A stretch of DNA of 64,000 bases, taken from Rhodospirillales bacterium. GTDB lineage: Bacteria > Pseudomonadota > Alphaproteobacteria > Rhodospirillales > Magnetospirillaceae. The first letter of the stretch is position 1. The number at the start of each line of letters is the position of its first letter. Below are positions 48,126-57,505 of the stretch, piece by piece. A model generated the notes under the pieces. It saw only the letters and a program-made list of their open reading frames with translations. It did not search any database and was not told the origin of the DNA. The translations under genes and the position numbers were made by a program. Where the stretch lies: the NCBI GenBank assembly GCA_019455065.1, contig JACFNC010000002.1, positions 1 through 64,000 of the forward strand, written 5' to 3'.

Positions 48126-48967
48126 CCTCCCCCCGCAAACTGACCGGCCAACCGCGCAACGGCGGTCTGCCAGACGACGTACTGCCAGACGAGCAGGCCA
48201 GCCGCCACCAGCAGCCCCGCCACCAAAGCCATCGCCCGCGGCCGCCTCGCGCCGCGCGTTGGCGACGCGCACCTTGCGGTACCGTCGACCGGCGCGTTCG
48301 CCGGCGGAACCAGGGCCAGCAAGCGCCGTGCCCTGTCGTCGGGGAACAGTTGGTGCCCCAACCCAAGACCCAGGAGCGCGGGCATGATCTCGGTGAAGCG
48401 CGCATCGCCTGCGGCGAGACGGGCGTGGAGGGCGGTGCGCGCCGCATCGTCGAGCGGCTCGCCCCCCAACAGACGGGGCCCCAGTCGGCGCTGTGCCCAC
48501 GCCTCCCACCCCGCCCAGCTCATGCGCCGGCAGAACATGTGGTCGGCCAGCGCCACCATCATGCGCGCCTCGAGCAGGTCGGCTTCGGCGGCCGGCATGG
48601 CGGGCGTTCCATGCCGTCGATCCCGGGCAAGGCTTTCAGGGAAACAGCAGCGCGACAGCACCCCGAGCACGTGACCGGCCACCCCGTCGAGCAAGGCGCC
48701 GTCGCAGGCCGGAGCGGCGGCAGGCGGCAGCGCCGGCTCGCCGAACCGTCGCCGCCTCGGCGGGGGAGTCGCTGCGGGCAGCACCTGCAACAGACGGACG
48801 AACTCTCCGATCAGCACCGCCCAGCGGACGACGGCGGCCTCGCTCGGCCGCCCGGTCGTGGCAAGGGTGCCGATCCCGCCAAGGACGGCGGGGAGGTCGT
48901 CATCCGCGGCGCCCGACGCCAACGAGACTGGCAGGCGGCAGACAGCGCCCTCGAACCCCGCACCCAT
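48122..48967 (-). CDS. TssL/DotU-like membrane protein in a T3SS operon
   Basis: 281 residues. A cytoplasmic alpha-helical domain has the DotU pattern MMVALADHMFCRRMSWAGWEAWA, then LGPRLLGGEPLDDAARTALHARLAAGDA and LGLGLGHQLFPDD. A single C-terminal helix (ALVAGLLVAAGLLVWQYVVW, about 245-265) is followed by a short tail, the tail-anchored layout of TssL without a peptidoglycan domain. It is 15 bases after the sctF stop. In T6SS, TssL binds TssM to form the membrane complex; here it would be in a T3SS locus. No TssJ, TssB/C, VgrG or Hcp gene is present. Confidence 0.65.
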   Translation of the reverse strand: MGAGFEGAVCRLPVSLASGAADDDLPAVLGGIGTLATTGRPSEAAVVRWAVLIGEFVRLLQVLPAATPPPRRRRFGEPALPPAAAPACDGALLDGVAGHVLGVLSRCCFPESLARDRRHGTPAMPAAEADLLEARMMVALADHMFCRRMSWAGWEAWAQRRLGPRLLGGEPLDDAARTALHARLAAGDARFTEIMPALLGLGLGHQLFPDDRARRLLALVPPANAPVDGTARCASPTRGARRPRAMALVAGLLVAAGLLVWQYVVWQTAVARLAGQFAGGG

Positions 48968-48982
48968 GGCAATGCCGTCGCC

Positions 48983-49207
48983 TCAGCCGGATTTCTGGAT
49001 GATCCCCTTCAGGGCGTCGCCGATCTCCTTGGTCACCGTGCTCTGGAGCTGGGTGAGCATGCTCCATTCCTGCATCATCTGCTGCATCTTGAGCAGATCG
49101 GCCGTGTTGTTGGAATCCATGGACCCGGTGAAGGCCCGCAGTTCCTCCTGGCGGGTCTGGAGCGTCCGGCCGATGGTGTTGTTGACGGAATCGAAGGTCA
49201 GCGACAT
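48983..49207 (-). CDS. sctF: T3SS needle filament protein SctF
   Basis: 74-residue helical protein with the YscF/PrgI-type composition and length: two amphipathic helices around a short turn (MDSNNTADLLKMQQMMQEWS) and a C-terminus LQSTVTKEIGDALKGIIQKSG as in needle subunits. It polymerises into the extracellular needle. Next to the YscE-like gene, which in Yersinia chaperones YscF. Confidence 0.9.
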   Translation of the reverse strand: MSLTFDSVNNTIGRTLQTRQEELRAFTGSMDSNNTADLLKMQQMMQEWSMLTQLQSTVTKEIGDALKGIIQKSG

Positions 49208-49254
49208 GTCTTCACCTCACGTTCTCGGCATCGGGCCGCCGCCCTGGGCCGGTT

Positions 49255-49521
49255 CTAGGCTCTACTCTGATCGATTACCGCCTGCGCGGCGTCGAAAGCC
49301 TCCAGCACGCGCTGGAGGCGCCGGAATTCATCCGGTGGAACCCCCTGGTCGATGGTTCGGCGCAGGTCGGCCCGCGCCGCCGCCAGCCGGTCCGTTACTT
49401 CGCGTCGATAGGCGCCGTCGCGATCTTCGGCCAGCCGCTCCTCGATGGCGAGAAGGTGCGGGCGAGTTTCGCCCGTTTGCGGAGGCGTGCCGGCATTCGG
49501 CATGAAGGGATTGCTGAGCAT
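49255..49521 (-). CDS. YscE/EscE-like T3SS needle co-chaperone
   Basis: 88 residues. A long helical hairpin with LRRTIDQGVPPDEFRRLQRVLEA fits the cytoplasmic E component family (YscE/PscE/SsaE), which together with YscG keeps the needle subunit unpolymerised. Located between sctD and sctF, as expected; the YscG-like partner lies on the other arm at 61792. Confidence 0.75.
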   Translation of the reverse strand: MLSNPFMPNAGTPPQTGETRPHLLAIEERLAEDRDGAYRREVTDRLAAARADLRRTIDQGVPPDEFRRLQRVLEAFDAAQAVIDQSRA

Positions 49522-49523
49522 CG

Positions 49524-50864
49524 CTACTCCTTGAAACGCTGTACGAAGACCTGTTCGCCCCGTCGGATGGTGATCTCGTCGCCGCCGACCGCCTCGAGAA
49601 CGTACCCACCCCCAAGGTCTCCACCCCGCATGACCCGCCTGCCGTCCCCGGTCATCACGAACCCCCCCGGCCCGGCCACCGCCGCGCGCACACCGAAGGG
49701 GAGATCCTGCGGCCTGGGCACGAACGCCGTGTTCACAACGACCTCGGTGCCGTAGCGCGCCCGAAACTGCGCCAAAAGCTGCCGCCAAGCCGCAAGGTCG
49801 GCGTCGCCCAGCACCCCTTCCGCGGCGACGCCGTCCGGTGTCGGTCTCAGCGTCACGCGGCCCGCGAGCGTCGATTCGTCGAGTGCGTCCCGCAACAGGC
49901 GCTCGGCGTCGGCCCGCGTCACGATTTCGTCCACCACGTCCCGAATGCCGGGCACATCCTCGCGCAGGGCCATGACGACCCGATTGCGCCGGTCGCCGTC
50001 CGGCAGGTAACCCCGCAGCCTCACCACGCCAGCCTTCACCGTCTCCACCTTCAACTCGGGAGCCGCCTCGGCGACCCGGTCGCGCGCCTGCCGCAGCAGG
50101 TCTTCCTGCGCCCAGACACGGTGGACGAATTCCACTCCCGGCAAGGTCATCCTCTCCTTGAGTGTCGTTTTCTGCCGGGAAAGTTCCACGTAACCGGTGA
50201 CCAGCAGCGTGCGCTCGCCGATGGGGCGGAGTTCCAGGGTGTTCTCGAGGCCGAGATCCGCCAACAAGAGGTCCGCCTGCTCAACCGCCGTTGGGCTTTG
50301 GCCGGGCGGGGGCAAGGACGGGGCAACCGCGCCGGCATCGCCGCGCATGAACCAGGTGCTGCCGATGAAGCCGATGCCGACCACGAGCAAAACGGCCAGG
50401 GGATAGAGCGTCACGCGCTCGAAGGCCAGCCGCCGCCGACGCACCGAGGCGGCGGCGCTCGCCACGCCCTGCGGCTCAACGCCCTGAACTTCGGCCTCGG
50501 TGTCCGCCGCGAGGGGAAGGGCACGCCGGGGATGCAGGCTTGCCGGGTCGATGCGCGGCCAGGAGGCTCCGGCCTCGGCAACGGCGATCCATGTCGCGCC
50601 CAGGCATAGCGGGGCGAACGCGTCGAGGCGTTCGCGTCCGGACACCGGCGCCCCATCGGGCCGCATCACCTCTCCGTCCAGAGGCTCTACGAAAACCTCG
50701 CCGCCTTCGATGACGAGCGCCGCGTGATGAGCGGCCACGTCATCGACGGCAAGGACCACGTCGCAATCGTCGGACGCACCGATGACCACGCGATCGCCAT
50801 GCAATCGCGCCTTGGCGCCCGCATGCACGCCGGCGAGGACCTTCAGTTCAAGGTCGTGTTTCAT
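49524..50864 (-). CDS. sctD: T3SS inner-membrane ring protein SctD
   Basis: 446 residues. An N-terminal cytoplasmic FHA-like domain (LELKVLAGVHAGAKARLHGD, VIGASDDCDVVL, VAAHHAALVIEGGEVFVEPL), a single transmembrane helix at about 150-172, and a periplasmic ring-building (BON-like) region. It matches the YscD/PscD architecture. The ATG at 50864 is 64 bases downstream of the conserved promoter-like element. First gene of a minus-strand operon reaching at least to the PP2C gene. Confidence 0.9.
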   Translation of the reverse strand: MKHDLELKVLAGVHAGAKARLHGDRVVIGASDDCDVVLAVDDVAAHHAALVIEGGEVFVEPLDGEVMRPDGAPVSGRERLDAFAPLCLGATWIAVAEAGASWPRIDPASLHPRRALPLAADTEAEVQGVEPQGVASAAASVRRRRLAFERVTLYPLAVLLVVGIGFIGSTWFMRGDAGAVAPSLPPPGQSPTAVEQADLLLADLGLENTLELRPIGERTLLVTGYVELSRQKTTLKERMTLPGVEFVHRVWAQEDLLRQARDRVAEAAPELKVETVKAGVVRLRGYLPDGDRRNRVVMALREDVPGIRDVVDEIVTRADAERLLRDALDESTLAGRVTLRPTPDGVAAEGVLGDADLAAWRQLLAQFRARYGTEVVVNTAFVPRPQDLPFGVRAAVAGPGGFVMTGDGRRVMRGGDLGGGYVLEAVGGDEITIRRGEQVFVQRFKE

Positions 50865-50927
50865 TTGGCCATACTCGCGAAAATCATCGCAAGAAGGGGT
50901 GTGCCGGCCAAGGTAATTATTTTTTCT

Positions 50928-50954
50928 GAACTCTTTGCGGGCGCCCGTTACAAA
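50928..50954 (-). promoter_or_regulatory. Shared T3SS promoter/operator element upstream of sctD
   Basis: On the minus strand TTTGTAACGGGCG (50954-50942), ten bases, then GTTC (50931-50928). The 13-mer is identical to one at 57506-57518, and the spacing to GTTC is the same. Either a -35/-10 pair for an ECF-type sigma factor or a dyad operator (GTAAC-N15-GTTC is nearly self-complementary). Confidence 0.6.
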
Positions 50955-51034
50955 CGTCAAAGAATTACTGCGCCGCTATTCGTTTCGACACCTTCGTCGA
51001 GGGGCGCATCCGGTCGTCCGAGGGGAAATTGCAT

Positions 51035-51472
51035 ATGAGTCTTGCCAGGGTGCTTTCCGAATTCGCATCGCGGAACGGAATCGAGGGCATCCCACCGAGA
51101 CCGGACGGCAGCTTTTTGCTCGTGTTCGACGACCGCTACAAGGTCCGGTTCCGGGGCGATGGCTCAAATGCGGCCATCATCCACGCCCGCATAGGCGTCC
51201 TGCCCACGGACGGGCGCGAGCGCGCCGAGGCGGTTCAGACGCTTCTCGGCACTGCGACGGCGCGGATGCGGAAGGCGCCCGACATCGTCGCCTTGAGCGA
51301 GGATGAAAGGGAGGTCACGCTGTTCCGCCGGTTCGCAACCGACGTGTCTCCCAGCGCCTTCGAAACCCTGCTCTCGGAATTCGTCAACGCTCTCGCTTTC
51401 TGGCAACGCGCCTATTCATCCGGCGCGACGCGCCCCGCGGTGCCGCCGATAATGGCAGGCCGAGTGCTTTGA
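51035..51472 (+). CDS. CesT/Tir-family T3SS chaperone-like protein, upstream of sctC
   Basis: 145 residues with the class I T3SS chaperone look: acidic, alternating helices and strands (PDGSFLLVFDDRYKVRF; LSEDEREVTLFRRFATDV; FETLLSEFVNALAFWQRAY). GAGGGG precedes the ATG at 51035. Its TGA overlaps the sctC ATG by one base. It may chaperone an effector or, less likely, SctC itself; YscW-type pilotins are lipoproteins, and this has no lipobox, so it is not a pilotin. Confidence 0.75.
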   Translation: MSLARVLSEFASRNGIEGIPPRPDGSFLLVFDDRYKVRFRGDGSNAAIIHARIGVLPTDGRERAEAVQTLLGTATARMRKAPDIVALSEDEREVTLFRRFATDVSPSAFETLLSEFVNALAFWQRAYSSGATRPAVPPIMAGRVL

Positions 51473-53139
51473 TGTTCGAGTCCGTCCGGCGGGTGCTTCG
51501 GCTCCTGACCATCGCCGTTGGCATCGCCGCCGCGTGGGCGCCCGGGCCGCTTGGGGCCGCCACGGTGCCCTGGCCCGACAGCAGCTACGCCTACTACGCC
51601 AAGCAAGAGGCCTTGCGCGACGCCCTGGCGACTTTCGGCAAGGCGTTCGGCGTGAATACCGAGATCAGCAAAGCGGTAAGCGGGACCATCAACGGCCGCC
51701 TGTTCGCCGACACGCCGAGCGCGTTCCTCGATCAGCTTGCCACCGCCTACGGGCTTCAGTGGTTCTATCATGGCGGCACCCTTCACGTGAGCGCGGCGGC
51801 CGAGTCGGTCAGCGAGTCCATCGAGATGACGTCCGAGGACATTCCCGCCCTGCGCGCCGCCCTCGAAGGTCTGGGCGTCTTCAACGCGCGCTTCGGCTGG
51901 GGCGAGTTGCCCGACCGCGGCGTCGTCATCGTTTCGGGCCCGCCGGCCTACGTGAACCTGGTGCGACGCACACTGGCGACGTTGCCGGTGACCCGCAGCA
52001 AGGGCATGTCCATCTCGGTGTTCCGGCTGAAGCACGCGTCGGTCGACGACCGCACCTTCTTCTACCGCGACCGCCAGGTGGTGGTCCCCGGAGTCGCCAC
52101 CATCCTGCGCAACATCGTCACCAACCAGTCCTACGCCGCGACAGGGGTACGCACCGATCCCATCAGCACGATCTCGGTACCGTCCGTTTCCGCCGCCCCC
52201 GGTGCCGGGCTCAGTTCCGGTCGCAGCGCTTCGCCGAAGGCCGACGGCCCCGCGCCCGACACACCCGACCGGCTGACCGCTCCCGCCGAGGCTCCGGTGA
52301 TCCAGGCCGACACGCGCCTCAACGCCGTGATCGTCAAGGACCTCGCGGAGCGCATGGCGTCCTACCGCGACCTTGTCGAACTTCTGGACGTGCCCACGGC
52401 GCTGATCGAAATCGAAGCGGCGGTCATCGACGTCAACACCACGAAGCTGGCCGAACTCGGCATACGCTGGCAGGGTCAGGCCGACAACGTGGCGGGCGGT
52501 TTCGGCGCCGTCCGCTCGGCGCTGCCGGAGAACGGTGAACTGGCGCTGGGCATCGCCAAGAACGCCAGTTTGCAGACCATCCTGTCGGGCACCGGCGCCT
52601 TCTTCCTGGCCAAGGTCGCGGCCCTGGAGCGCACCGGCGACGCCACCGTCCTGTCGCGCCCCTCGGTGCTTACCCTGGACAATCTCGAAGCCGTGCTCGA
52701 CCTCAGCGAAACCTTCTACATCAAGCTGGAGGGCGAGCGCGTTGCCGACCTGCAACAGGTCACCGCCGGGGTCTTGCTGCGGGTCACGCCGCGGCTGGTC
52801 GAGAGCGCGGGCACTCGCCGGGTCAAGATGGCCGTGGACGTCGAGGACGGCGCCATCCTCCAGGAGGATCGGATCGCCGACCTGCCGACCGTGCGGCGCA
52901 GCACGATCTCGACCCAGGCCATCGTCAACGAATACGACAGCTTGCTGATTGGCGGCTATTACTTCGAAGAGAAGGTCAAAAGCCGGCAGAAGATTCCGGT
53001 GCTGGGCGACCTTCCCGTCCTTGGCCTGCTGTTCAGCGAGCGCGAGGACACCGCCCAGAAGCGCGAGCGCCTGTTCATGATCACGCCCCGCGTGATCGAG
53101 ATGCCGTCGGGAGACACGCCGGGACGCGCGCCGCAATAA
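51472..53139 (+). CDS. sctC: T3SS outer-membrane secretin SctC
   Basis: 555 residues. A signal peptide (VLRLLTIAVGIAAAW) is followed by N0/N1/N3 domains (about 30-280: INGRLFADTPSAFLDQLATA; FRLKHASVDDR). The C-terminal secretin domain has VLSRPSVLTLDNLEAVLDL, then VLLRVTPRLV and LLIGGYYFEEKVKS. Forms the outer-membrane ring. It lies on the opposite strand to sctV and sctD, forming a two-gene inverted island; convergent with sctV, 15 bases apart. Confidence 0.93.
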   Translation: MFESVRRVLRLLTIAVGIAAAWAPGPLGAATVPWPDSSYAYYAKQEALRDALATFGKAFGVNTEISKAVSGTINGRLFADTPSAFLDQLATAYGLQWFYHGGTLHVSAAAESVSESIEMTSEDIPALRAALEGLGVFNARFGWGELPDRGVVIVSGPPAYVNLVRRTLATLPVTRSKGMSISVFRLKHASVDDRTFFYRDRQVVVPGVATILRNIVTNQSYAATGVRTDPISTISVPSVSAAPGAGLSSGRSASPKADGPAPDTPDRLTAPAEAPVIQADTRLNAVIVKDLAERMASYRDLVELLDVPTALIEIEAAVIDVNTTKLAELGIRWQGQADNVAGGFGAVRSALPENGELALGIAKNASLQTILSGTGAFFLAKVAALERTGDATVLSRPSVLTLDNLEAVLDLSETFYIKLEGERVADLQQVTAGVLLRVTPRLVESAGTRRVKMAVDVEDGAILQEDRIADLPTVRRSTISTQAIVNEYDSLLIGGYYFEEKVKSRQKIPVLGDLPVLGLLFSEREDTAQKRERLFMITPRVIEMPSGDTPGRAPQ

Positions 53140-53154
53140 GCCGGCGCACGCATT

Positions 53155-55245
53155 CTAGAGGTCGATTCGGCCGAGCGGTTGGATGTTGATGTCCTCGGTG
53201 AGTTCCTGGAAGCTAAGCACCGGCAACGCGTAAAGCTCGGGTTCGACCAGCTTTCGCACATAGCGCCGGATATCCATCGACGTCAGCAGCACCGGCCGTT
53301 GCGTCACGGTGGACAGGTCGCCGACCGTCTTCTTCACGTTGTCGACAAGCTGGCGCGCCACGCTCGTGTCCAGCGCCAGATAGCTGCCGGCCGAGGTCTG
53401 CCGGATGGCGTTGCGCACCGCTTCCTCGACTTTGGGCGCGAACATGTAGGCAGGCAGCATGTTGTGGCCGCTGGAATACTTGTAGCTGATATAGCGGCGC
53501 AGGCTGGAGCGCACGTACTCGGTCAGGAGCACCGTGTCCTTCTCCTTCTGCCCCCAGTCGATGAGCGACTCGAGAATGGCGCGCAGGTTGCGGATCGAAA
53601 CGTCCTCGGAAACGAGCCGTTGCAGCACCTCGGTGATCTTCTGCAGGGGAAGGCTGCGTTGCACCTCCTTGACCAACTCACCGAAACGGGCCTCCATGCT
53701 GGCCAGGAGGTAGCGGGTCTCCTGGATGCCGATGAAGTCGGCCGCGTACTTCTTGAGCACGAAGGCCAAGTGGTAGGTCAGGACCTGGCCGAGGTTCATG
53801 GAGCCGACGCCGGCCTTCGACAACAGGTCCTGCCGAGCTTCGGGCACCCACAGCGTGGGCAGGTTGGGCAGGAAGGCGGTGCCGCCCGCGCACTCGATGC
53901 CGAGCGTCTTCAGGTTTTCCTCGCGCTCGCGCACGAAGAGGTGGCCGGGACGCAGCACACCCTGCGACACCGGAACCTCGTGCAGCAGAATGGCGTAGCC
54001 GTCATCCGGCAGGGCGGCGCTGTAACGGAGATGGATGCCGGGGAACGGCACCCCGAGGTCGTAATAGAGTGCGCGGCGGATCTTGAGCAATTCGTCGTTG
54101 AGCAGGGCCGGTTTCAGATGCGGCTCCAGATTGGCCGAGACATCGAGGAGCAGCGGCACCGTCAGCACGACCTCGTCCTGGGCGTCGGCGCCGCTCGGTT
54201 TTTTCGGCGGCGGCTGGCCGGGCGCGGCCATCGCGGTCATGACATCCTCGCGGCCGTCCGCGTCGCCCCGCCGGCCGGCACGGAACAGCACGAAGCCCAC
54301 GGTGCCGATGACGGCGGCCAGCGCGACGAAGGTGCCGGTGGGCATTCCGGGCACCAACCCGAACCCCAGCATGATCGCCGCCCCGATGAGCAGGGCGCGC
54401 GGCTGGGCCAGAATCTGCCCGCCGATGTCCTTTCCCACGTTGCTGTCGCCCTCGTCATCGGAGACGCGGGTGACGATGATGCCGGCGCAGATCGAGATGA
54501 ACAGGGCGGGAATCTGGCTGATGAGGCCGTCGCCGATCGTCAGGATCGAGTAGGTCTGCATCGCTTTGCCGACCTCCATCCCACGTTGCAAGGCGCCGAT
54601 CGTGATGCCGCCCAACAGGTTGACGGCGACGATGATCAGGCCGGCGATGGCGTCCCCCTTGACGAACTTCATCGCGCCGTCCATCGAGCCGTAGAGCTGG
54701 CTTTCCTTCTCGACCATCTTTCGCCGGCGACGAGCCTCGTCCATGTCGATGACCCCGGCCCGCATGTCGCCGTCGATCGACATCTGCTTGCCCGGCATGG
54801 CGTCGAGCGAGAAGCGCGCCCCCACCTCGGCGACCCGCTCGGCGCCCTTGGTGATGACCACGAACTGCACGATGGTCAGGATCAGGAACACCACCAGGCC
54901 GACGATCAGGTTGCCGCCGACCACGAAGTTGCCGAAGGTGTAGACGATGTGCCCGGCGTCGGCCTGCAACAGGATCAGCCGCGTCGTCGAGATGGACAGC
55001 GCCAATCGGAACAGCGTGCTGATCAGCAGGACCGCCGGAAACGCCGAGAACGACAGCGGCGAGGGAATGTACATCGCCACCATCAGCAGCACCGCCGCCA
55101 ACGCCATGTTGGTGGCGATCAGCGCGTCCACCAGCGCCGTCGGCAGCGGCAGAATCATCATGAAGATGATGGCGACCAGAAGAATCGCGAGCACTATGTC
55201 GTTGCGGCTGGACGCGGCAAGCAGCAGGCGCTGGATCTTGTCCAT
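53155..55245 (-). CDS. sctV: T3SS export gate protein SctV
   Basis: 696 residues, full length. Eight hydrophobic helices in the first about 320 residues include [20 protein letters not shown] and [20 protein letters not shown]; the cytoplasmic nonamer-ring domain follows ([60 protein letters not shown]). FlhA/InvA family, SctV rather than FlhA by its neighbours. Last gene of sctW-sycN-sctX-sctY-sctV. Confidence 0.95.
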   Translation of the reverse strand: MDKIQRLLLAASSRNDIVLAILLVAIIFMMILPLPTALVDALIATNMALAAVLLMVAMYIPSPLSFSAFPAVLLISTLFRLALSISTTRLILLQADAGHIVYTFGNFVVGGNLIVGLVVFLILTIVQFVVITKGAERVAEVGARFSLDAMPGKQMSIDGDMRAGVIDMDEARRRRKMVEKESQLYGSMDGAMKFVKGDAIAGLIIVAVNLLGGITIGALQRGMEVGKAMQTYSILTIGDGLISQIPALFISICAGIIVTRVSDDEGDSNVGKDIGGQILAQPRALLIGAAIMLGFGLVPGMPTGTFVALAAVIGTVGFVLFRAGRRGDADGREDVMTAMAAPGQPPPKKPSGADAQDEVVLTVPLLLDVSANLEPHLKPALLNDELLKIRRALYYDLGVPFPGIHLRYSAALPDDGYAILLHEVPVSQGVLRPGHLFVREREENLKTLGIECAGGTAFLPNLPTLWVPEARQDLLSKAGVGSMNLGQVLTYHLAFVLKKYAADFIGIQETRYLLASMEARFGELVKEVQRSLPLQKITEVLQRLVSEDVSIRNLRAILESLIDWGQKEKDTVLLTEYVRSSLRRYISYKYSSGHNMLPAYMFAPKVEEAVRNAIRQTSAGSYLALDTSVARQLVDNVKKTVGDLSTVTQRPVLLTSMDIRRYVRKLVEPELYALPVLSFQELTEDINIQPLGRIDL

Positions 55246-55251
55246 CAGTCG

Positions 55252-55575
55252 TCAGGCCGGACCGCGGGCGGTGAGGTAGCGGTCGAGGGCCGCCGCCGCC
55301 GCATCGGCACGCCCCGCCAACTCCATCGCCTGGCTGCGCAACAGGTGCACGCTCGCCCCGCCGCCTCCACAGGCGTCCAGGCGGTCGAGCACCGCCATGG
55401 CCTCGTCGCCCCTGCCGCTCCACACGAGCGCCGCGGCCAGGCCCGTCATGGTGGCGCCGTCTCCGGGGGCGAGGATGTCGAGCACGCGATACAGCACGGC
55501 CGCCTTTGCCGGGCGGTCGTGTCGCAGATAGAAATAGGCGAGGACCGACAGCAAATCGGTGTGGCTGCGTTCCAT
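55252..55575 (-). CDS. sctY: T3SS protein SctY (YscY-like TPR chaperone)
   Basis: 107 residues with TPR-like repeats (LLSVLAYFYLRHDRPAKAAVLYRVLD; MTGLAAALVWSGRGDEAMAVL; LLRSQAMELAGRADAAAAAL, each shortened here). In Yersinia YscY binds YscX and the two act on YscV; this gene sits exactly between sctX and sctV. The ATG at 55575 is preferred over an upstream frame extension. Confidence 0.8.
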   Translation of the reverse strand: MERSHTDLLSVLAYFYLRHDRPAKAAVLYRVLDILAPGDGATMTGLAAALVWSGRGDEAMAVLDRLDACGGGGASVHLLRSQAMELAGRADAAAAALDRYLTARGPA

Positions 55576-55582
55576 TCGCCCG

Positions 55583-55972
55583 TCATCCCTTGAACAGGGC
55601 GTTGCGATAGGCGTCGACGAGATCGCGCAGCTCACGCTCCTCGCGCAGCAGCGACGCCGCCTCCTTGAACACGCCCTCCTGCCCGGGGTGGCGCGCCACC
55701 TCGCGGGCAAGCGCGTCCTGGACCTCGCAAAGGGTCCGGTGGAAACGGTCGGGCAACAGCAGGTCGCGCTCGTCGATCCGCGGCGCCACGTCGGCGCTCA
55801 GGTTATCGGCCAGGGTGGCGGTATGCAGCAGTTGCTCGAGCCGGGGCACGGCGCGGCTTTCGCTGGGCGCCAGCCGGCCATCCTTGGGCAACATCCCCTG
55901 GTGGGCCTCGCCGGACTGAATGATACGCTCGATCCCGCGTTCGAAATTCAGGCCCTTGATGCTGACGTCCAT
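55583..55972 (-). CDS. sctX: T3SS protein SctX (YscX-like)
   Basis: 129 residues. Weakly conserved but shows the YscX plan: a short N-terminal region, GMLPKDGRLAPSESRAVPRLEQLL, and a C-terminal helical half (LREERELRDLVDAYRNALFKG). YscX/YscY are found only in Ysc-family systems, so the pair types this T3SS. Position between sycN and sctY supports the call. Confidence 0.78.
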   Translation of the reverse strand: MDVSIKGLNFERGIERIIQSGEAHQGMLPKDGRLAPSESRAVPRLEQLLHTATLADNLSADVAPRIDERDLLLPDRFHRTLCEVQDALAREVARHPGQEGVFKEAASLLREERELRDLVDAYRNALFKG

Positions 55973-55999
55973 TCCTCTCTCCGCGATAAGTCTCGACGG

Positions 56000-56371
56000 T
56001 TACCGGGCGCGCGTCGCCTGATGGAGGCGCAGCAGCGTATCGAGCGCCTTCTCCAAGCTCGACAGCGACGCCTCGCGCCGAGGCAGGCGCAGCAGGAACA
56101 ACAGCCGGTCGGCCCCGCGCAGGCCGGCCTGCACCGGCCATGGCCACGGCCGCTCCGGGCTGCACAACGCCAAGGCGCGCAGCTTGATTTCCGGTTCGTG
56201 GGCGGGAATCTCGCGCAGCAGGTAGACCAGCAATTCGTCCCGCCCCTCTTCGAAAAAGAGCACGTCGCCGTTGGCGAACGCGAACTGGACGGCCCCGTCG
56301 TCTCCGGGCCGCAGGGAATCGATGCCCGCGCTACGGCCGAACTCACCGACCAGCTCAGCGAACCAGCTCAT
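56000..56371 (-). CDS. sycN: T3SS gatekeeper chaperone SycN
   Basis: 123 residues beginning MSWFAELVGEFGRSAGI, with FANGDVLFFEEGRDELLVYLL and RPWPWPVQAGLRGADRLLF matching the SycN plan (class I chaperone fold). With YscB it chaperones YopN in Yersinia. It overlaps sctW (YopN-TyeA) by 4 bases, so chaperone and client are translationally coupled. Confidence 0.85.
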   Translation of the reverse strand: MSWFAELVGEFGRSAGIDSLRPGDDGAVQFAFANGDVLFFEEGRDELLVYLLREIPAHEPEIKLRALALCSPERPWPWPVQAGLRGADRLLFLLRLPRREASLSSLEKALDTLLRLHQATRAR

Positions 56372-57462
56372 GCGTCCTCTTCCTCGATGGCCGCATCCAG
56401 GGCGTCCTGCGCGGCCCGCAGCAGCTTGTCGCGGCTTTCGGGCTCGGCGAAAACCTTCGGGGGCATGTCCCGCAGCACGACCTTGGTTCGGGTGAGGAAC
56501 GCGATCCGCGCGTCCACCTCACGCACTTGAAAGTCGCGGGCGAGTGCCGCAACGCGATCGCCGCTCACCCACCGTTCGCCGGCCAGGTCGATCAGGTTTT
56601 TCGTCAGACGTTCCGCGTCGACGGAGCCGACGCCGAAATCGCGGGCCAAAGCCTCGCCCAACGCCTGGCACCCTTCCATGACGGTGGCCAGCACCTCGAG
56701 CTGATAGAGATCCTCGATGATGCTGCGGAGTTCCGCCGGCGCCGTCGAAGGCCCGCGTGCCGCAAGATCGTCGCCCGCGGCGCGGATCAGAAATGCGATC
56801 GAACGCCTGGTGTCGGCGGCACCGAAACGCTCGAGGATCGCGTTGAAGGTATCGCCAAGGGACTCGCGCCCGAGGACCGTCTCGCGATAGCACTCGCGGA
56901 AACCCGCCGCGCGTCCGGCATCCCCTCCGGCGAACGCGTTCGCCGCCCCGGCGGAGTTGAGGCCCGCCTGGATTGCCGGGCCGTGGTCCTCGACCAGACT
57001 TTCGATTTCTTCACGCAGGGTTGCCGCCGCGGCGGCATCGTCCTCGTCCTCGAAGCGGCGGAGGGCATAGCCGAGGGCGAGGAACTGCTGCGAGACGTCC
57101 CCGAACGCATCGCGCGCCGCCTGTCCGCCACCGGAACCCCGCGATTCGCGCAGTTTGCTGGTCAGTTCCTCGAGCTTGGCCTGGTCGTTGCGGTCGCCCA
57201 GCAGCTCGAGATAGGCCATGATCTCCTGGATCTGCGGAATTTGCGTGGAACCCGCGGACCGCACGCGACGCTCCGAAACTTCCTTGGTTTCCTCGTGTTC
57301 CGCCTGCGCGAAGGTCATTTCCTCGGCCGCATCGGCGAGCAGCGAACTCGGTGAGGACGATACCGTGAGGGTTTCCCCGCGCCACGAACCCCGCGTGGCG
57401 GCACCACCCGCACCGTCGGCCTGGGGCCCCACCTGAGAAAACTGCGCACCGTCAACCCGCAT
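56368..57462 (-). CDS. sctW: T3SS gatekeeper SctW (YopN-TyeA fusion)
   Basis: 364 residues. The N-terminal secretion and chaperone-binding region is Ser/Thr/Gly-rich, followed by HrpJ/YopN helical domains (RVRSAGSTQIPQIQEIMAYLE; DVSQQFLALGYALRRFEDE) and a TyeA-like C-terminal domain (about 270-364: LFEDLYQLEVLATVMEGCQA-like stretch IIEDLYQLEVLATVMEGCQA). Length equals YopN plus TyeA in one chain, as in InvE/MxiC-type gatekeepers. AAGG precedes the ATG at 57462. Controls the switch from translocator to effector export. Confidence 0.88.
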   Translation of the reverse strand: MRVDGAQFSQVGPQADGAGGAATRGSWRGETLTVSSSPSSLLADAAEEMTFAQAEHEETKEVSERRVRSAGSTQIPQIQEIMAYLELLGDRNDQAKLEELTSKLRESRGSGGGQAARDAFGDVSQQFLALGYALRRFEDEDDAAAAATLREEIESLVEDHGPAIQAGLNSAGAANAFAGGDAGRAAGFRECYRETVLGRESLGDTFNAILERFGAADTRRSIAFLIRAAGDDLAARGPSTAPAELRSIIEDLYQLEVLATVMEGCQALGEALARDFGVGSVDAERLTKNLIDLAGERWVSGDRVAALARDFQVREVDARIAFLTRTKVVLRDMPPKVFAEPESRDKLLRAAQDALDAAIEEEDA

Positions 57463-57505
57463 CGCCGCCTTGCCGTCTCGTCCGCCGGAATTCCGCGCGT
57501 TCGTT

